Source of the DNA: Phaeobacter cretensis
GTDB taxonomy: Bacteria; Pseudomonadota; Alphaproteobacteria; Rhodobacterales; Rhodobacteraceae
Length of the DNA: 64,000 nucleotides
Direction: 5' to 3'
Assembly (NCBI RefSeq): GCF_047372505.1
Contig: NZ_JBKBEU010000001.1
Coordinates: 62,001 to 126,000 of the forward strand
The first letter of the stretch is position 1. Each line of letters opens with the position of its first letter. A model generated the notes under the pieces. It had not been told where the DNA came from and did not search any database. It was given only the letters and a program-made list of their open reading frames with translations. Position numbers and translations under genes: made by a program. Shown piece after piece: positions 8,253 through 16,992 of the stretch.

Positions 8253-9032
8253 CTACCAGCAGCCAGTTGCAACCCGGTAGATCAAGCTTGCTCGGCGGTG
8301 GAATTCACTGGTGCCCAATGCACCCTCTGCAACCCGTTGCGGAGCCGATATTGCTTGCTTCAGTATCGTACTGGCCTGCCAGCCCGGCAGCAGGGCGGGT
8401 CGCGCCGACGCCGCAATCGCCCCCCGGTTGGCGCGCACTTCTTTTAACGCGGTCAGTCCGCTCTGGGCCAGCGCGCGCACTCCTTCAGATGTGCCATCCA
8501 GTAGCGGCACTCGTTTTTCCGCAACCAACTTAGGGATCGCGCGCAACCAATTGGCCACACCAACACCATAAGCAAATCGGCGCACAGATTGCTCATCTTC
8601 CGCACCCAAAGTTGCAGCCGCCAACCACATCAATGACCCGGACGTCTTGTCGATATGATCGACCAGCGCGGCCTCATCATCGAACGGATCACGGTAGATA
8701 TCCCAGCGCCGCGCCTCTGCCATTGAATCGATATGAACCCCAAGGTCGGACCGCAGCACCTGCCCTAAGGGCGTTGCAACATAGTGGCGGCGTACCGGAC
8801 CGCCAGCCGCAATCTCTGCACCAACATCGCGCCACCACTGGACGCGCATCTCAGCAATCATTGCCTCGGTCGACGCCCAGGGTGCGCGTGACAGTTCCAG
8901 ATTGAAGGCATAGATCGCAAATAGCGGTTTACGAACCGCGACCGGAGAGGCCATGACCGTTGCAAACCTATCAGGATCACCTTTGTGCACCAGATCGGCA
9001 CAGGCGGTCATATCGTCATCAAATTCTATCAT
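8253..9032 (-). CDS. Squalene/phytoene synthase family protein
   Basis: A 259-residue protein of the squalene/phytoene synthase fold (isoprenoid synthase type I). It keeps QWWRDVGAEI and the general helical pattern. In place of the canonical DxxxD motifs it has ADLVHKGDPDRF near the N-terminus and DHIDKTSGSL in the middle. This divergence matches the NDUFAF6-like branch found across alphaproteobacteria, which is linked to respiratory complex I assembly rather than to carotenoid synthesis. No carotenoid genes lie nearby. Its ATG overlaps the cimA stop by one base (TGATG), so it is co-translated with cimA. Confidence 0.8.
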   Translation of the reverse strand: MIEFDDDMTACADLVHKGDPDRFATVMASPVAVRKPLFAIYAFNLELSRAPWASTEAMIAEMRVQWWRDVGAEIAAGGPVRRHYVATPLGQVLRSDLGVHIDSMAEARRWDIYRDPFDDEAALVDHIDKTSGSLMWLAAATLGAEDEQSVRRFAYGVGVANWLRAIPKLVAEKRVPLLDGTSEGVRALAQSGLTALKEVRANRGAIAASARPALLPGWQASTILKQAISAPQRVAEGALGTSEFHRRASLIYRVATGCW

Positions 9033-10663
9033 CAGGACTGGTCGCCGGCCGCACCGGTGTCACGCAAAAGCTTCCACCGGATTGCATCCAGCAAAGCCTC
9101 AAATGACGCGTCAATTATGTTGGCACTGACGCCAACCGTAGACCAACGCCGACCTTTGCCGTCTTCGCTGTCGATTATGACCCGCGTCACCGCCTCTGTG
9201 CCGCCTTGTGTGATCCGCACCTTGAAATCGACCAATCGCATGTCGTCCAGCGCCTTGCTGTAGTGGCCCAAATCTTTGGTGAGCGCCTTGGCCAATGCAT
9301 TGACCGGCCCGCGGTCGTTGCCGGTTTCATCAAGGGATTCACTGACCGAAAGCAGCTTTTGACCATCTACCTTCACAACCACGACGGCCTCTGACAGCGA
9401 CACCATGCGGTCATACTTGTTCTTGCGCCGCTCAACTGTGACTTTGTATCGTTTCACCTCAAAGAAACTGGGCAACTGTCGCAGCTCTTCACGGGCCAAA
9501 ATCTCAAACGACGCCTGCGCCGTATCATAGGAATAGCCATCAGCCTCCCGTGTCTTGATCCGCTCCAGGATCCGCGCAAGTGCCGGGTCACCCTTATCAA
9601 CACTCAATCCCGCTTCGGACAGTCGACGGCGCAGGTTCGATTGCCCCGCCTGATTGGACATCGGGATGATGCGTGTATTTCCGACCCGCGCCGGATCGAT
9701 ATGCTCATAGGTACTCGGATCTTTCAGGATCGCGCTAGCATGCAGCCCTGCCTTATGCGCAAAGGCTGACGCGCCTACATAAGCCGCCTGTTTCATCGGT
9801 ACCCGGTTCAGAATTTCGTCCAACATCCGACTAAGAGCTGTCAGAGTGCTGAGCCCTTCCAGATCGATGCCGATATCATAGCGATCCGCATAGGGGTGTT
9901 TCAGCAGGAGCGTCGGGATCAATGTGGTCAGATTCGCGTTGCCGCAACGCTCTCCCAATCCATTCAATGTGCCCTGGATCTGCCGTGCGCCGGCATCGAC
10001 TGCTGCAAGCGAACAGGCCACCGCGTTTTCGGTATCATTGTGAGTGTGGATGCCTAAGCGATCCCCCGGCAATCCTGCCGCAATCACCTCAGCAACAATA
10101 CGTCCGACGTCGCCCGGCAAAGTTCCACCGTTGGTGTCACAAAGCACGACCCAGCGCGCACCAGCATCCAGCGCCGCGCGACAGGCCTCCAACGCATAGT
10201 CAGGGTTGTCATTGTAGCCATCAAAGAAATGCTCGGCGTCAAACAATGCCTCACGGCCCTTTGCAACAAGATGCGCAACCGAGGCCCGGATATTGTCGAG
10301 GTTTTCCTCAAGCGTGATCCCCAGCGCGTGTGTGACGTGGTAGTCATGGCTTTTGCCCACCAGACAGACCGCCTCCGTGCCGGCGTTCAATACGGCCGCC
10401 AGGACATCATCATTTGCGGCAGAGCGCCCTACCCGTTTGGTCATACCGAAGGCCGTCATGGTCGCACGTGTCTTTGGGCTTGCGTCGAAGAAACCACTAT
10501 CGGTTGGGTTCGCGCCTGGCCAGCCACCCTCGATGTAATCCACCCCAAGATCATCCAGAGCCCTTGCAATCTGCACCTTTTCAGCGGTGGAAAACTGCAC
10601 GCCTTGGGTTTGTTGCCCGTCCCGCAGCGTGGTGTCATATAGGTAAAGACGTTCTTTGGTCAT
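9032..10663 (-). CDS. cimA: (R)-citramalate synthase
   Basis: A 543-residue HMGL-like aldol-condensing enzyme that joins pyruvate and acetyl-CoA to give citramalate, the first step of the threonine-independent isoleucine route. The DRE-TIM barrel signature YDTTLRDGQQTQG starts near residue 8, with the metal ligands in GIHTHNDTENAVA and GLGERCGNANL. The C-terminal LeuA-dimer/allosteric domain is present. Length and motif spelling match CimA rather than LeuA. ATG 10663 (MTKERLYLYD) was chosen over the upstream extension because it has AAGG before it and matches the family N-terminus. Confidence 0.92.
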   Translation of the reverse strand: MTKERLYLYDTTLRDGQQTQGVQFSTAEKVQIARALDDLGVDYIEGGWPGANPTDSGFFDASPKTRATMTAFGMTKRVGRSAANDDVLAAVLNAGTEAVCLVGKSHDYHVTHALGITLEENLDNIRASVAHLVAKGREALFDAEHFFDGYNDNPDYALEACRAALDAGARWVVLCDTNGGTLPGDVGRIVAEVIAAGLPGDRLGIHTHNDTENAVACSLAAVDAGARQIQGTLNGLGERCGNANLTTLIPTLLLKHPYADRYDIGIDLEGLSTLTALSRMLDEILNRVPMKQAAYVGASAFAHKAGLHASAILKDPSTYEHIDPARVGNTRIIPMSNQAGQSNLRRRLSEAGLSVDKGDPALARILERIKTREADGYSYDTAQASFEILAREELRQLPSFFEVKRYKVTVERRKNKYDRMVSLSEAVVVVKVDGQKLLSVSESLDETGNDRGPVNALAKALTKDLGHYSKALDDMRLVDFKVRITQGGTEAVTRVIIDSEDGKGRRWSTVGVSANIIDASFEALLDAIRWKLLRDTGAAGDQS

Positions 10664-10778
10664 GGCTGGCCTTATGGCTTGGCAAATGATAGTCGCCCCC
10701 ACCCATGAGGGCCCGTGTAGTCTGGTCGTTATGCCGCGGGAGGCTAGTCACCAACCCGCAGCAATCTAAGTTCAGGCC

Positions 10779-12176
10779 CTAAATTGCGCTCAGTTTGTCT
10801 GCATCAAACTCAGGACCCGGAACAAGTTCAACGCTATCCTTGGACATGCGAACCTCAACCCCGGCTGCAAGATAGGCGGTTTTCAAACGATCCACCTCAG
10901 AGAAGTCCTTGGTAGCCATTGCCGCCTGACGTGCGTCGAAAAGTGCGTTTTCATAAGCGGTTAGATCGATATCTTCACCTTCCGCCCAAGCACCCATCTC
11001 TTCGCTCAACAGGCCTAGCAATTGTGCCGATGCCAACAGATCCGCGGCCTCACCGCCTGAGGCAAGCCGGTGCAACTCCGTTAATGCTCCGGCAGTGTTC
11101 AGATCATCCGACAGTGCATCAATAACAGAGGTCGTCGCGGTCGTCGCAGGTACGGCACCCTTTGTCAGAGCACGCCACTTGCGCAAAGTTGCCTCTGATT
11201 CCTTTGCCTTTTTGTCGGTCCAATCCATCGGCTTGCGATAATGGGTTTGCAAAAACACAAGCCGGATCACCTCCCCCGGATAGCCCTGATCCAAAAGGTC
11301 CCGAACGGTAAAGAAGTTGCCCAGCGACTTGGACATCTTCTTGCCCTCGACCTGCAGCATCTCATTGTGCAGCCATATTTTTGCAAATTCACCGTCGGGA
11401 TGGGCGCAGCAGCTTTGCGCAATTTCATTCTCGTGATGTGGGAACATCAGATCATTGCCGCCGGCGTGAATGTCAAAACTGTCGCCAAACAGCTCATGGC
11501 TCATTGCCGAGCATTCGATATGCCAGCCCGGCCGGCCACGGCCCCAAGGACTTTCCCACCCCGGCAGCTCGTCGGTCGATGGCTTCCACAAAACAAAATC
11601 CATTGGATCGCGTTTGTTGTCTGCCACCTCGACCCGCGCGCCCGCGATCATGTCGTCAACCGACCGGCCAGACAGCGCACCATAGTCGGCATAGCTCTTG
11701 ACCGAAAACAGCACGTGACCCGCCCCATCTGCATAGGCATGATCCTTAGCAATCAACTCTTCGATCATCGCGATCATCTGCGGGATGTAAGCCGTCGCAC
11801 GTGGCATGTGATCCGGCTCAAGGGCACCGAGCTGCCCCATGTCATTGAGATACCAGCTGATGGTTTCTTCTGTGCGCTCCTGAACCAGCTCTTCGAGTGT
11901 TCCGGGTACACCCGCTTCCATGCGCGCAAGAGCTGTTGCATTGATCTTGTCATCTACGTCCGTGAAATTACGCGCGTACGTGACGTGATCAGCGCCATAG
12001 GCATGGCGCAGCAACCGGTAGAGCACATCAAACACCACGACCGGGCGCGCATTTCCCAAATGGGCGCGGTCATAAACCGTCGGCCCACAGAGATAGAGGC
12101 GCACATCGTCAGGGTTGATCGGATCCAGCACCTCTTTGCCTCTCGTGCGGGTGTTGTGCAGCTTGATCGTCGTCAT
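10779..12176 (-). CDS. cysS: Cysteinyl-tRNA synthetase
   Basis: A 465-residue class Ia aminoacyl-tRNA synthetase that charges tRNA-Cys. The HIGH-type motif is AHLGN in CGPTVYDRAHLGN, where the first Cys is a zinc ligand; the rest of the zinc site is in WHIECSAMS and the following HHENEIAQ. KMSKS is present as KKMSKSLGNF. The ATG at 12176 follows GAAGGA by 7 bases; the in-frame upstream extension is not part of the protein. It is a single-copy housekeeping gene with cimA 115 bp downstream on the same strand. Confidence 0.95.
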   Translation of the reverse strand: MTTIKLHNTRTRGKEVLDPINPDDVRLYLCGPTVYDRAHLGNARPVVVFDVLYRLLRHAYGADHVTYARNFTDVDDKINATALARMEAGVPGTLEELVQERTEETISWYLNDMGQLGALEPDHMPRATAYIPQMIAMIEELIAKDHAYADGAGHVLFSVKSYADYGALSGRSVDDMIAGARVEVADNKRDPMDFVLWKPSTDELPGWESPWGRGRPGWHIECSAMSHELFGDSFDIHAGGNDLMFPHHENEIAQSCCAHPDGEFAKIWLHNEMLQVEGKKMSKSLGNFFTVRDLLDQGYPGEVIRLVFLQTHYRKPMDWTDKKAKESEATLRKWRALTKGAVPATTATTSVIDALSDDLNTAGALTELHRLASGGEAADLLASAQLLGLLSEEMGAWAEGEDIDLTAYENALFDARQAAMATKDFSEVDRLKTAYLAAGVEVRMSKDSVELVPGPEFDADKLSAI

Positions 12177-12507
12177 CACTATTCCTTCGTCTGACCATAG
12201 CGCCTTAACGCCCTTGGCCGATCTCCCAACGGGTACCGCGGATAAGCGGCGCACAGCGCGGGCTTAGCAACTTGTTCAAAAGAAAGGAACGACAGATACC
12301 AGCCCGCTGAATTTTTCAGCAGGTAATGCAGCAGGTAATAATGTTGCATATCTGGTTCATGAGATTGGCATAACACAGCGAGAATGCCCCGCCAAGCCTG
12401 CAATTTGGGCATTACCCTCATGTTCTCGGCGATCGTAAATTTGCATATAAAAACAGCGCGCCCATATTGAAATGGACGCGCTGCGATACTCACAAATTAG
12501 GCTGAGG
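12177..12507. other. Intergenic region upstream of cysS
   Basis: This 331-base stretch holds the cysS promoter region, a tandem 12-bp repeat at 12317-12340 (CAGCAGGTAATG then CAGCAGGTAATA), and the terminator of the neighbouring outer-membrane protein gene. An open frame runs through it on the minus strand, but it lacks a ribosome-binding site and family resemblance. Confidence 0.6.
12448..12483 (-). terminator. Terminator of the outer-membrane protein gene
   Basis: On the minus strand, a 12-bp stem with one mismatch (12454-12465 with 12472-12483, arms CAGCGCG...) is followed by TTTTTATAT. It lies 25 bases past the stop of the beta-barrel gene. Confidence 0.85.
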
Positions 12508-13089
12508 TCAGAACTGGAACGACGCCCGCAAAGCAACGGTGGTCGCATCCGCGCCAATGCCGGAGCTGCCAAGATTGTCAAAGTCATGCTCCAACACTTC
12601 GCCACCCAAGGTCCATTGATCAGTCACACGGTAAGCGACGCCGATACCGTAGAATTCACCGGTTTCATCACCGACCGACGTGTCGACCTGAGCCACGCCT
12701 CCAGTCACATAGGCAAGTACAGGACCGAAATCATAACCTGCCTTGAGCTTGCCACGCAGGACCGAGTCGACGGTAGCACCGCCGCCCAAATCCACATCAG
12801 TGGCGTCAAAATCGACTTCACCGCCAACGACAAAACGGCCAAAGTCATAGTTGTAGCCGGCATGCACACCATAAGATACATCATCCCCCGACAGACCGGT
12901 GCTGGTGTCTGCATCCAGCTGGCCGATCTGGCCGCCGACATAGGCACCAGTCCAGTCGCCACCATCATTCGCCACTACGACAGGCGGGGCTGATGGGGTC
13001 GGAACAAGAACCGGCTCTTCCAGGTTCCCAGCAAAGGTTGGGGTGCTCAGGACTGCGGCCATGGCGGCCATAGATACGATACGAGTCAT
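12508..13089 (-). CDS. Outer-membrane beta-barrel protein
   Basis: A 193-residue secreted protein with a signal peptide (MTRIVSMAAMAAVLSTPTFA, cleavage before GN). A Pro/Val-rich linker is followed by an eight-stranded OmpA/OmpX-like porin barrel starting DWTGAYVGGQIG and ending in the outer-membrane C-terminal signature ASFQF. Strands alternate as YGVHAGYNYDFG, VVGGEVDFDA, LKAGYDFGPVLAYV. ATG 13089 has AAGGAGA before it. The next gene upstream is a paralogue. Function is probably structural or stress related; no ligand can be named. Confidence 0.85.
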   Translation of the reverse strand: MTRIVSMAAMAAVLSTPTFAGNLEEPVLVPTPSAPPVVVANDGGDWTGAYVGGQIGQLDADTSTGLSGDDVSYGVHAGYNYDFGRFVVGGEVDFDATDVDLGGGATVDSVLRGKLKAGYDFGPVLAYVTGGVAQVDTSVGDETGEFYGIGVAYRVTDQWTLGGEVLEHDFDNLGSSGIGADATTVALRASFQF

Positions 13090-13493
13090 CTCGACTTCTC
13101 CTTGTCTGTCTTTACGACATCTGGCTTTTCTAAGACGCGCTACTCTCGCGTCTGCTTCCCCTAAAGAAGATCGAAGACCGATTTGTTCCAGACCCTGCTG
13201 TGGTTTTCCGGATTCTTGCGCGTCAAATGGCCGAAAACCACTCCCCAAAGCAGGTTCTTGCTGACCGCTTTGACGCGGCAATACGCCGATTGGCAAAGCT
13301 GCGCGCAGCATGGATGCAACAGGCCAATTTCTGCTTGCCCAATGCAGTGCGCGTACAATCGCGTGATCATCTACCGAGCAGGTCGGCAGTCTGATGGGGG
13401 ATGTAATTTGGGGATGGAAGCGGCGCTGGAGTCGGATCCGCAGCTCAATGACGGATACGTAAATCAGGAACCGGGGTCAGGATGTTTGGTTCG
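13090..13493. other. Intergenic region between the two beta-barrel genes
   Basis: These 404 bases carry the upstream region of the first barrel gene. An inverted repeat AGACGCG (13133-13139) / CGCGTCT (13147-13153) lies about 45 bases ahead of its start, probably in the 5' untranslated RNA. No terminator for the second barrel gene and no credible coding frame were found. Confidence 0.5.
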
Positions 13494-14087
13494 TCAGAAC
13501 CGAAAAGACGCGCGGATCGACAGAATATCGCGTGACGGTGCCTGCAGGGCTGCACCATCATTGGCGTCCTGATGCAGATATTCACCACTCAACCGCAGAG
13601 CCCGGTTGAGAGAATAGCTGACGCCAAGGCCATAGACTGCCCCATTATCGCTATCGGTCGCGGTCTCATTGCGGGCCGAGCCAATGGTTACATACCCAAG
13701 CGTCTGGCCCATGTCGTAGCCAGCACGCAGTTTCACGCGGTGGGTATGATCTTCCTGCGGGCTAACGCTTGCACGACCGCTTCGATCAACTTCGATCTCA
13801 CCGCCCAGAACCAACCGGCCAAAATCATGATCGTAGCCAAGATGTAGTCCTGATGCTGTCGTCGAACCTGTATCTGATTGGGATTGATGGCTTTGCGTAA
13901 TCGACGCACCCAGAAAAACGCCACTCCAATCCTCAGCCAATACAGGAGTGCATCCAATAAACACTCCGCCCAGTCCGGCGATGAGATTACGCAGCGAGAA
14001 CACATCCAATGCGGGCTTGCAACCTACCCGCCGCTGAGCGTGTGGCGAGCAGTTTTCATCTGTTCTGCAAAAGAAGGCCGGTGTCAT
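13494..14087 (-). CDS. Outer-membrane beta-barrel protein, paralogue of the neighbouring gene
   Basis: The mature part (EDWSGVFLGASI... to ISIRASFRF) has the same eight-strand barrel design and terminal phenylalanine as the 12508-13089 gene, including LHLGYDHDFGRLVLGGEIEVD and VKLRAGYDMGQTLGYV. The export signal is RNLIAGLGGVFIGCTPVLA. The start is uncertain: ATG 14087 (197 residues) leaves an unusually long charged N-region, while a GTG at codon 29 of this frame would give a normal signal peptide but has no clear ribosome-binding site. It probably arose by tandem duplication. Confidence 0.75.
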   Translation of the reverse strand: MTPAFFCRTDENCSPHAQRRVGCKPALDVFSLRNLIAGLGGVFIGCTPVLAEDWSGVFLGASITQSHQSQSDTGSTTASGLHLGYDHDFGRLVLGGEIEVDRSGRASVSPQEDHTHRVKLRAGYDMGQTLGYVTIGSARNETATDSDNGAVYGLGVSYSLNRALRLSGEYLHQDANDGAALQAPSRDILSIRASFRF

Positions 14088-14562
14088 CGGCGCTGCCCTT
14101 TCTGGCGGCTCGCCATTCAGGCGCGCATGGTTGTCCAACTACGACGAGTATCGATCCAAATGCTTAACACTCGGTTCAGCATGATCGCTTTTCCAAAGTG
14201 TCCGAAGTAGCGGGACGAAGACAGCCCCACCGTGCCACTTAATGCGTTATAATAATTACCTTTTTACGCTATTTACTACCAGTTTAACGGACGACCTCCA
14301 GCTGAGGTGATTTGAAATTTAAGTCGCAAATTTCACAAAGGTCGCAAATGAGATAGAATCGGTCGCCCTCTGTGCAACGATGTCCAGAGGTCAACGGAGC
14401 ATCGAAATGGCAGAAAGACAGCCAGGGAAACAGTCAGGTGAACAATGGTTCATCATCCTGATTGGCCGAACCATCGGTGCGTCCCGTGGCCGGGCAGCTC
14501 GGGGTCGTCCGCAGGGGATCTGAGCCGATCAGCCCCCTGAACTAAGCCAAAAGAGACCTCAA
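14088..14562. other. Intergenic region upstream of the MttB-family gene
   Basis: These 475 bases separate the divergent barrel gene and the methyltransferase. Apart from a possible 38-codon ORF at 14407-14523, described separately, I see no clear hairpin or known riboswitch core. An AT-rich stretch around 14245-14285 is the likeliest promoter area. Confidence 0.5.
14407..14523 (+). CDS. Possible small leader ORF (38 codons)
   Basis: ATG 14407 is preceded by GGAG at 8 bases and opens a 38-codon frame ending at TGA 14521, 39 bases before the MttB-family gene. The predicted peptide has a hydrophobic core (WFIILIG) followed by a basic tail (GRAARGRPQGI). Position and size would suit a leader peptide, but codon evidence is too short to decide and no family is recognised. 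Confidence 0.3.
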   Translation: MAERQPGKQSGEQWFIILIGRTIGASRGRAARGRPQGI

Positions 14563-16113
14563 ATGACAGATCAATCAAACGCCCCTCGTGCGGCGCGCAG
14601 CGGTGGCCGAGCCGCACGTCGAGCTGCACGTGCAGCACCGCTTGCCGATCACCTGCGCCCAGTTCGTGCCGGGTTGGAGGGTGGACAGTATCGCCCACTC
14701 AGCAACGCGGGCGTCGAACGCATTCACCAAGCTGCGCTTGATGCGCTAGAACAAATCGGCCTTGCTGATGCCCCGCCCACCGGGGTCGCCTATCTGACGG
14801 CAGCGGGCTGCATTGAAGGCGAAGACGGTCGTATCCGCTTCCCGCGCGCACTGGTTGAAGACACCATTCGCAACGCCAATCGTAGCGTCATCCTGCATGG
14901 TCGGGATCCAAAGAACGACCTGCATCTATCTGGAGATAAAGTACATTTTGGGACTGCCGGTGCTGCTGTTCACCTGGTCGAAATCGATGGGCGCAATTAC
15001 CGGGAATGCACAGTTCAGGATCTACACGATGCCGCCCGTATATGTGACCGAATGGATAATATCCATTTCCTGCAGCGCCCTATGGTGGCACGCGATATCA
15101 CCGACAATCTGGAGATGGATCTAAACACGATCTATGCCTGCTGTTCCGGTACATCAAAACATGTCGGCACCTCCTTTTCCGAACCCGCTTTTGTCGGGCC
15201 GGTGATCGAGATGCTGCATATGATCGCCGGTGGAGAAGCCGCCTGGCGTGAGCGTCCGTTTGTCTCCAACTCAAACTGTTTTGTCGTACCACCTATGAAA
15301 TTCGCCACAGAAAGCTGCGAAGCGATGGAGGCTGCCATATTGGCCGGCATGCCGGTGCTGCTTCTCTCCGCTGGGCAGGCCGGCGCAACTGCGCCTGCAC
15401 CTATCGCTGGTGCGATTGTGCAGGCGGTGGCGGAATGCCTTGCTGGGCTGGTTTATGTAAACGCGATAAAGCCAGGTGCGCCCGCTATATTTGGCACTTG
15501 GCCCTTTGTTTCCGATTTGCGGACGGGTGCAATGTCTGGAGGGTCCGGGGAGCAGGCGCTTTTGTCTGCGGGTTGCGCGCAGATGCATTCATTCTATGGC
15601 CTGCCCGGCGGTGCTGCGGCAGGGATTGCAGATGCGAAAATGCCGGATATGCAGGCTGGATGGGAGCAGATGTGCTCTAACGTGCTTGCGGGACTGTCCG
15701 GGCTAAACATGGTTTATGAGGCCGCGGGCATGCACGCATCGCTGCTCGGTTTCTGTCTTGAGTCGCTGATCCTGGGTGACGATCTGATTGGTCAGGCACT
15801 GCGCTGCGTTCGGGGGATCGAGGTCGACGAGGACTCTGTCAGTCTGGAAACCATACGCGCCACCTGTATCGGTGGGCCCGGCCATTATCTGGGTTCGGAT
15901 CAGACATTGGGACGGATGCAAACTGACTATATTTACCCCGCGCTTGCTGATCGCACGTCACCCAAGGAGTGGGTAGAGATCAATAAGCCCGACCTGATTG
16001 CAAAGGCTATTTCGCGCAAGATCGAAATCCTGTCTGAGCCATCACGGGCACAGTTTGATCCAGTGTTAGACATGGCGATACGAGAACATTTCAACATCCA
16101 CTTATCTCGCTAA
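14563..16113 (+). CDS. Trimethylamine methyltransferase (MttB) family protein, non-pyrrolysine type
   Basis: A 516-residue TIM-barrel methyltransferase of the MttB superfamily. Archaeal MttB has a UAG-encoded pyrrolysine; here the frame is read without any internal UAG, and the corresponding region reads DLRTGAMSGGSGEQALLSAG. Non-pyrrolysine members include glycine betaine:corrinoid methyltransferase, so a quaternary-amine or related N-methyl substrate is likely. The N-terminus is a basic RAARSGGRAARRAAR tail common in Rhodobacteraceae copies. No corrinoid protein gene lies in this window. AAGAGA precedes the ATG. The methyl acceptor and donor remain unassigned. Confidence 0.85.
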   Translation: MTDQSNAPRAARSGGRAARRAARAAPLADHLRPVRAGLEGGQYRPLSNAGVERIHQAALDALEQIGLADAPPTGVAYLTAAGCIEGEDGRIRFPRALVEDTIRNANRSVILHGRDPKNDLHLSGDKVHFGTAGAAVHLVEIDGRNYRECTVQDLHDAARICDRMDNIHFLQRPMVARDITDNLEMDLNTIYACCSGTSKHVGTSFSEPAFVGPVIEMLHMIAGGEAAWRERPFVSNSNCFVVPPMKFATESCEAMEAAILAGMPVLLLSAGQAGATAPAPIAGAIVQAVAECLAGLVYVNAIKPGAPAIFGTWPFVSDLRTGAMSGGSGEQALLSAGCAQMHSFYGLPGGAAAGIADAKMPDMQAGWEQMCSNVLAGLSGLNMVYEAAGMHASLLGFCLESLILGDDLIGQALRCVRGIEVDEDSVSLETIRATCIGGPGHYLGSDQTLGRMQTDYIYPALADRTSPKEWVEINKPDLIAKAISRKIEILSEPSRAQFDPVLDMAIREHFNIHLSR

Positions 16114-16127
16114 GATATTGAAAATGT

Positions 16128-16154
16128 TGGATGGGCATTTTAGCCGCCCATCCA
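16128..16154. terminator. Stem-loop between convergent mttB-like and glycosyltransferase genes
   Basis: TGGATGGGC (16128-16136) pairs with GCCCATCCA (16146-16154), giving a perfect 9-bp stem. It sits between the two stop codons and probably terminates one or both transcripts, although the T tracts are weak. Confidence 0.65.
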
Positions 16155-16174
16155 GCGTCGCTCCCAGATACGCT

Positions 16175-16918
16175 CTACAACGCTTTCAAGCGCTGCCTGA
16201 AATACTCCAACCAGCCGCGCAATCTGGTGGTTTTGGCAAACTTACGGCTCATGTAACGCAATTCTCTCTGGCGCAGTGCTTTGCTAACCGAGGCGCTGAC
16301 TTGCCCGTCGTGCATACGGTTTGCGATCACTGTATCCTCGACAATCGCCGGATGCCCGTATCTGTCCCACAGCCGCTTGTAGAGATCGACATCCATCAAC
16401 CATATCAATTCCTCGTCGAAACTCATCAGCGACGCACGGCGCATTGCGAGCACAGAGGGGCTGGAGACGGTGTTTTTACCAAAGTGCAAGCGATCAGTCA
16501 GGCGCGGGGTCATCGGACGCATCAGAGTATGGCCATCACGCGTTACGCCAGAGCCGCAAAGGCACCAATCAGCGCCCTGCCCCATCGCATCAAAGATCGC
16601 TTTCAGACCGTTGATATCAATAATAAAATCGTCCTGAAAAAGCACTTTGACAACATCGCCCGAGGCGTGAACCATCGCGTTGTTCACATTGGCAGAAGCC
16701 TGCCTAGGTCCATCACGGTTCCACAGATGGGTGATAGATAGACGATCTTCATACGCCCGACACAGGGTCTCTACGTCCGCGTCATCTGATTGATCAGACA
16801 CGACAATATCAAAATCGGTAAAACTCTGTTTGCAGAGGTGGTCAAAGGACTCTGCCAGATACCGCGCACCATCCCCGCCCATTGCATAGGCCGGTATGCA
16901 GATCGTGATCGCTGGCAT
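16175..16918 (-). CDS. Family 2 glycosyltransferase
   Basis: A 247-residue GT-A fold protein starting with the typical strand MPAITICIPAYAMGGDGARY. The nucleotide-sugar-binding acidic motif is probably VLFQDDFI (about residue 95), and the later DVDLYKRLW segment suits the catalytic-base region. No membrane anchor is visible, so it is a soluble or peripheral transferase; donor and acceptor are unknown. ATG 16918 has AAGGAT 6 bases upstream. It follows livF on the same strand after 74 bases and could be read through from the importer operon, though no functional link is obvious. Confidence 0.8.
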   Translation of the reverse strand: MPAITICIPAYAMGGDGARYLAESFDHLCKQSFTDFDIVVSDQSDDADVETLCRAYEDRLSITHLWNRDGPRQASANVNNAMVHASGDVVKVLFQDDFIIDINGLKAIFDAMGQGADWCLCGSGVTRDGHTLMRPMTPRLTDRLHFGKNTVSSPSVLAMRRASLMSFDEELIWLMDVDLYKRLWDRYGHPAIVEDTVIANRMHDGQVSASVSKALRQRELRYMSRKFAKTTRLRGWLEYFRQRLKAL

Positions 16919-16992
16919 ATTCGTATCCTTGGCCAAGAGCGTTTGTCCCTGCCTAGTAAACCGATGCAACAAGGCCAAGCAAGACCGGACGA

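Noticed and set aside
8253..9032. Carotenoid or hopanoid phytoene/squalene synthase
   Set aside because: The Asp-rich substrate motifs are not canonical and no isoprenoid pathway genes are adjacent; the NDUFAF6-like branch fits better.
11241..12194. 317-residue plus-strand open frame
   Set aside because: It lies entirely antisense to cysS, whose motifs and codon pattern are unambiguous.
14563..16113. Pyrrolysine-containing MttB
   Set aside because: The frame contains no internal UAG, so it belongs to the non-pyrrolysine branch.
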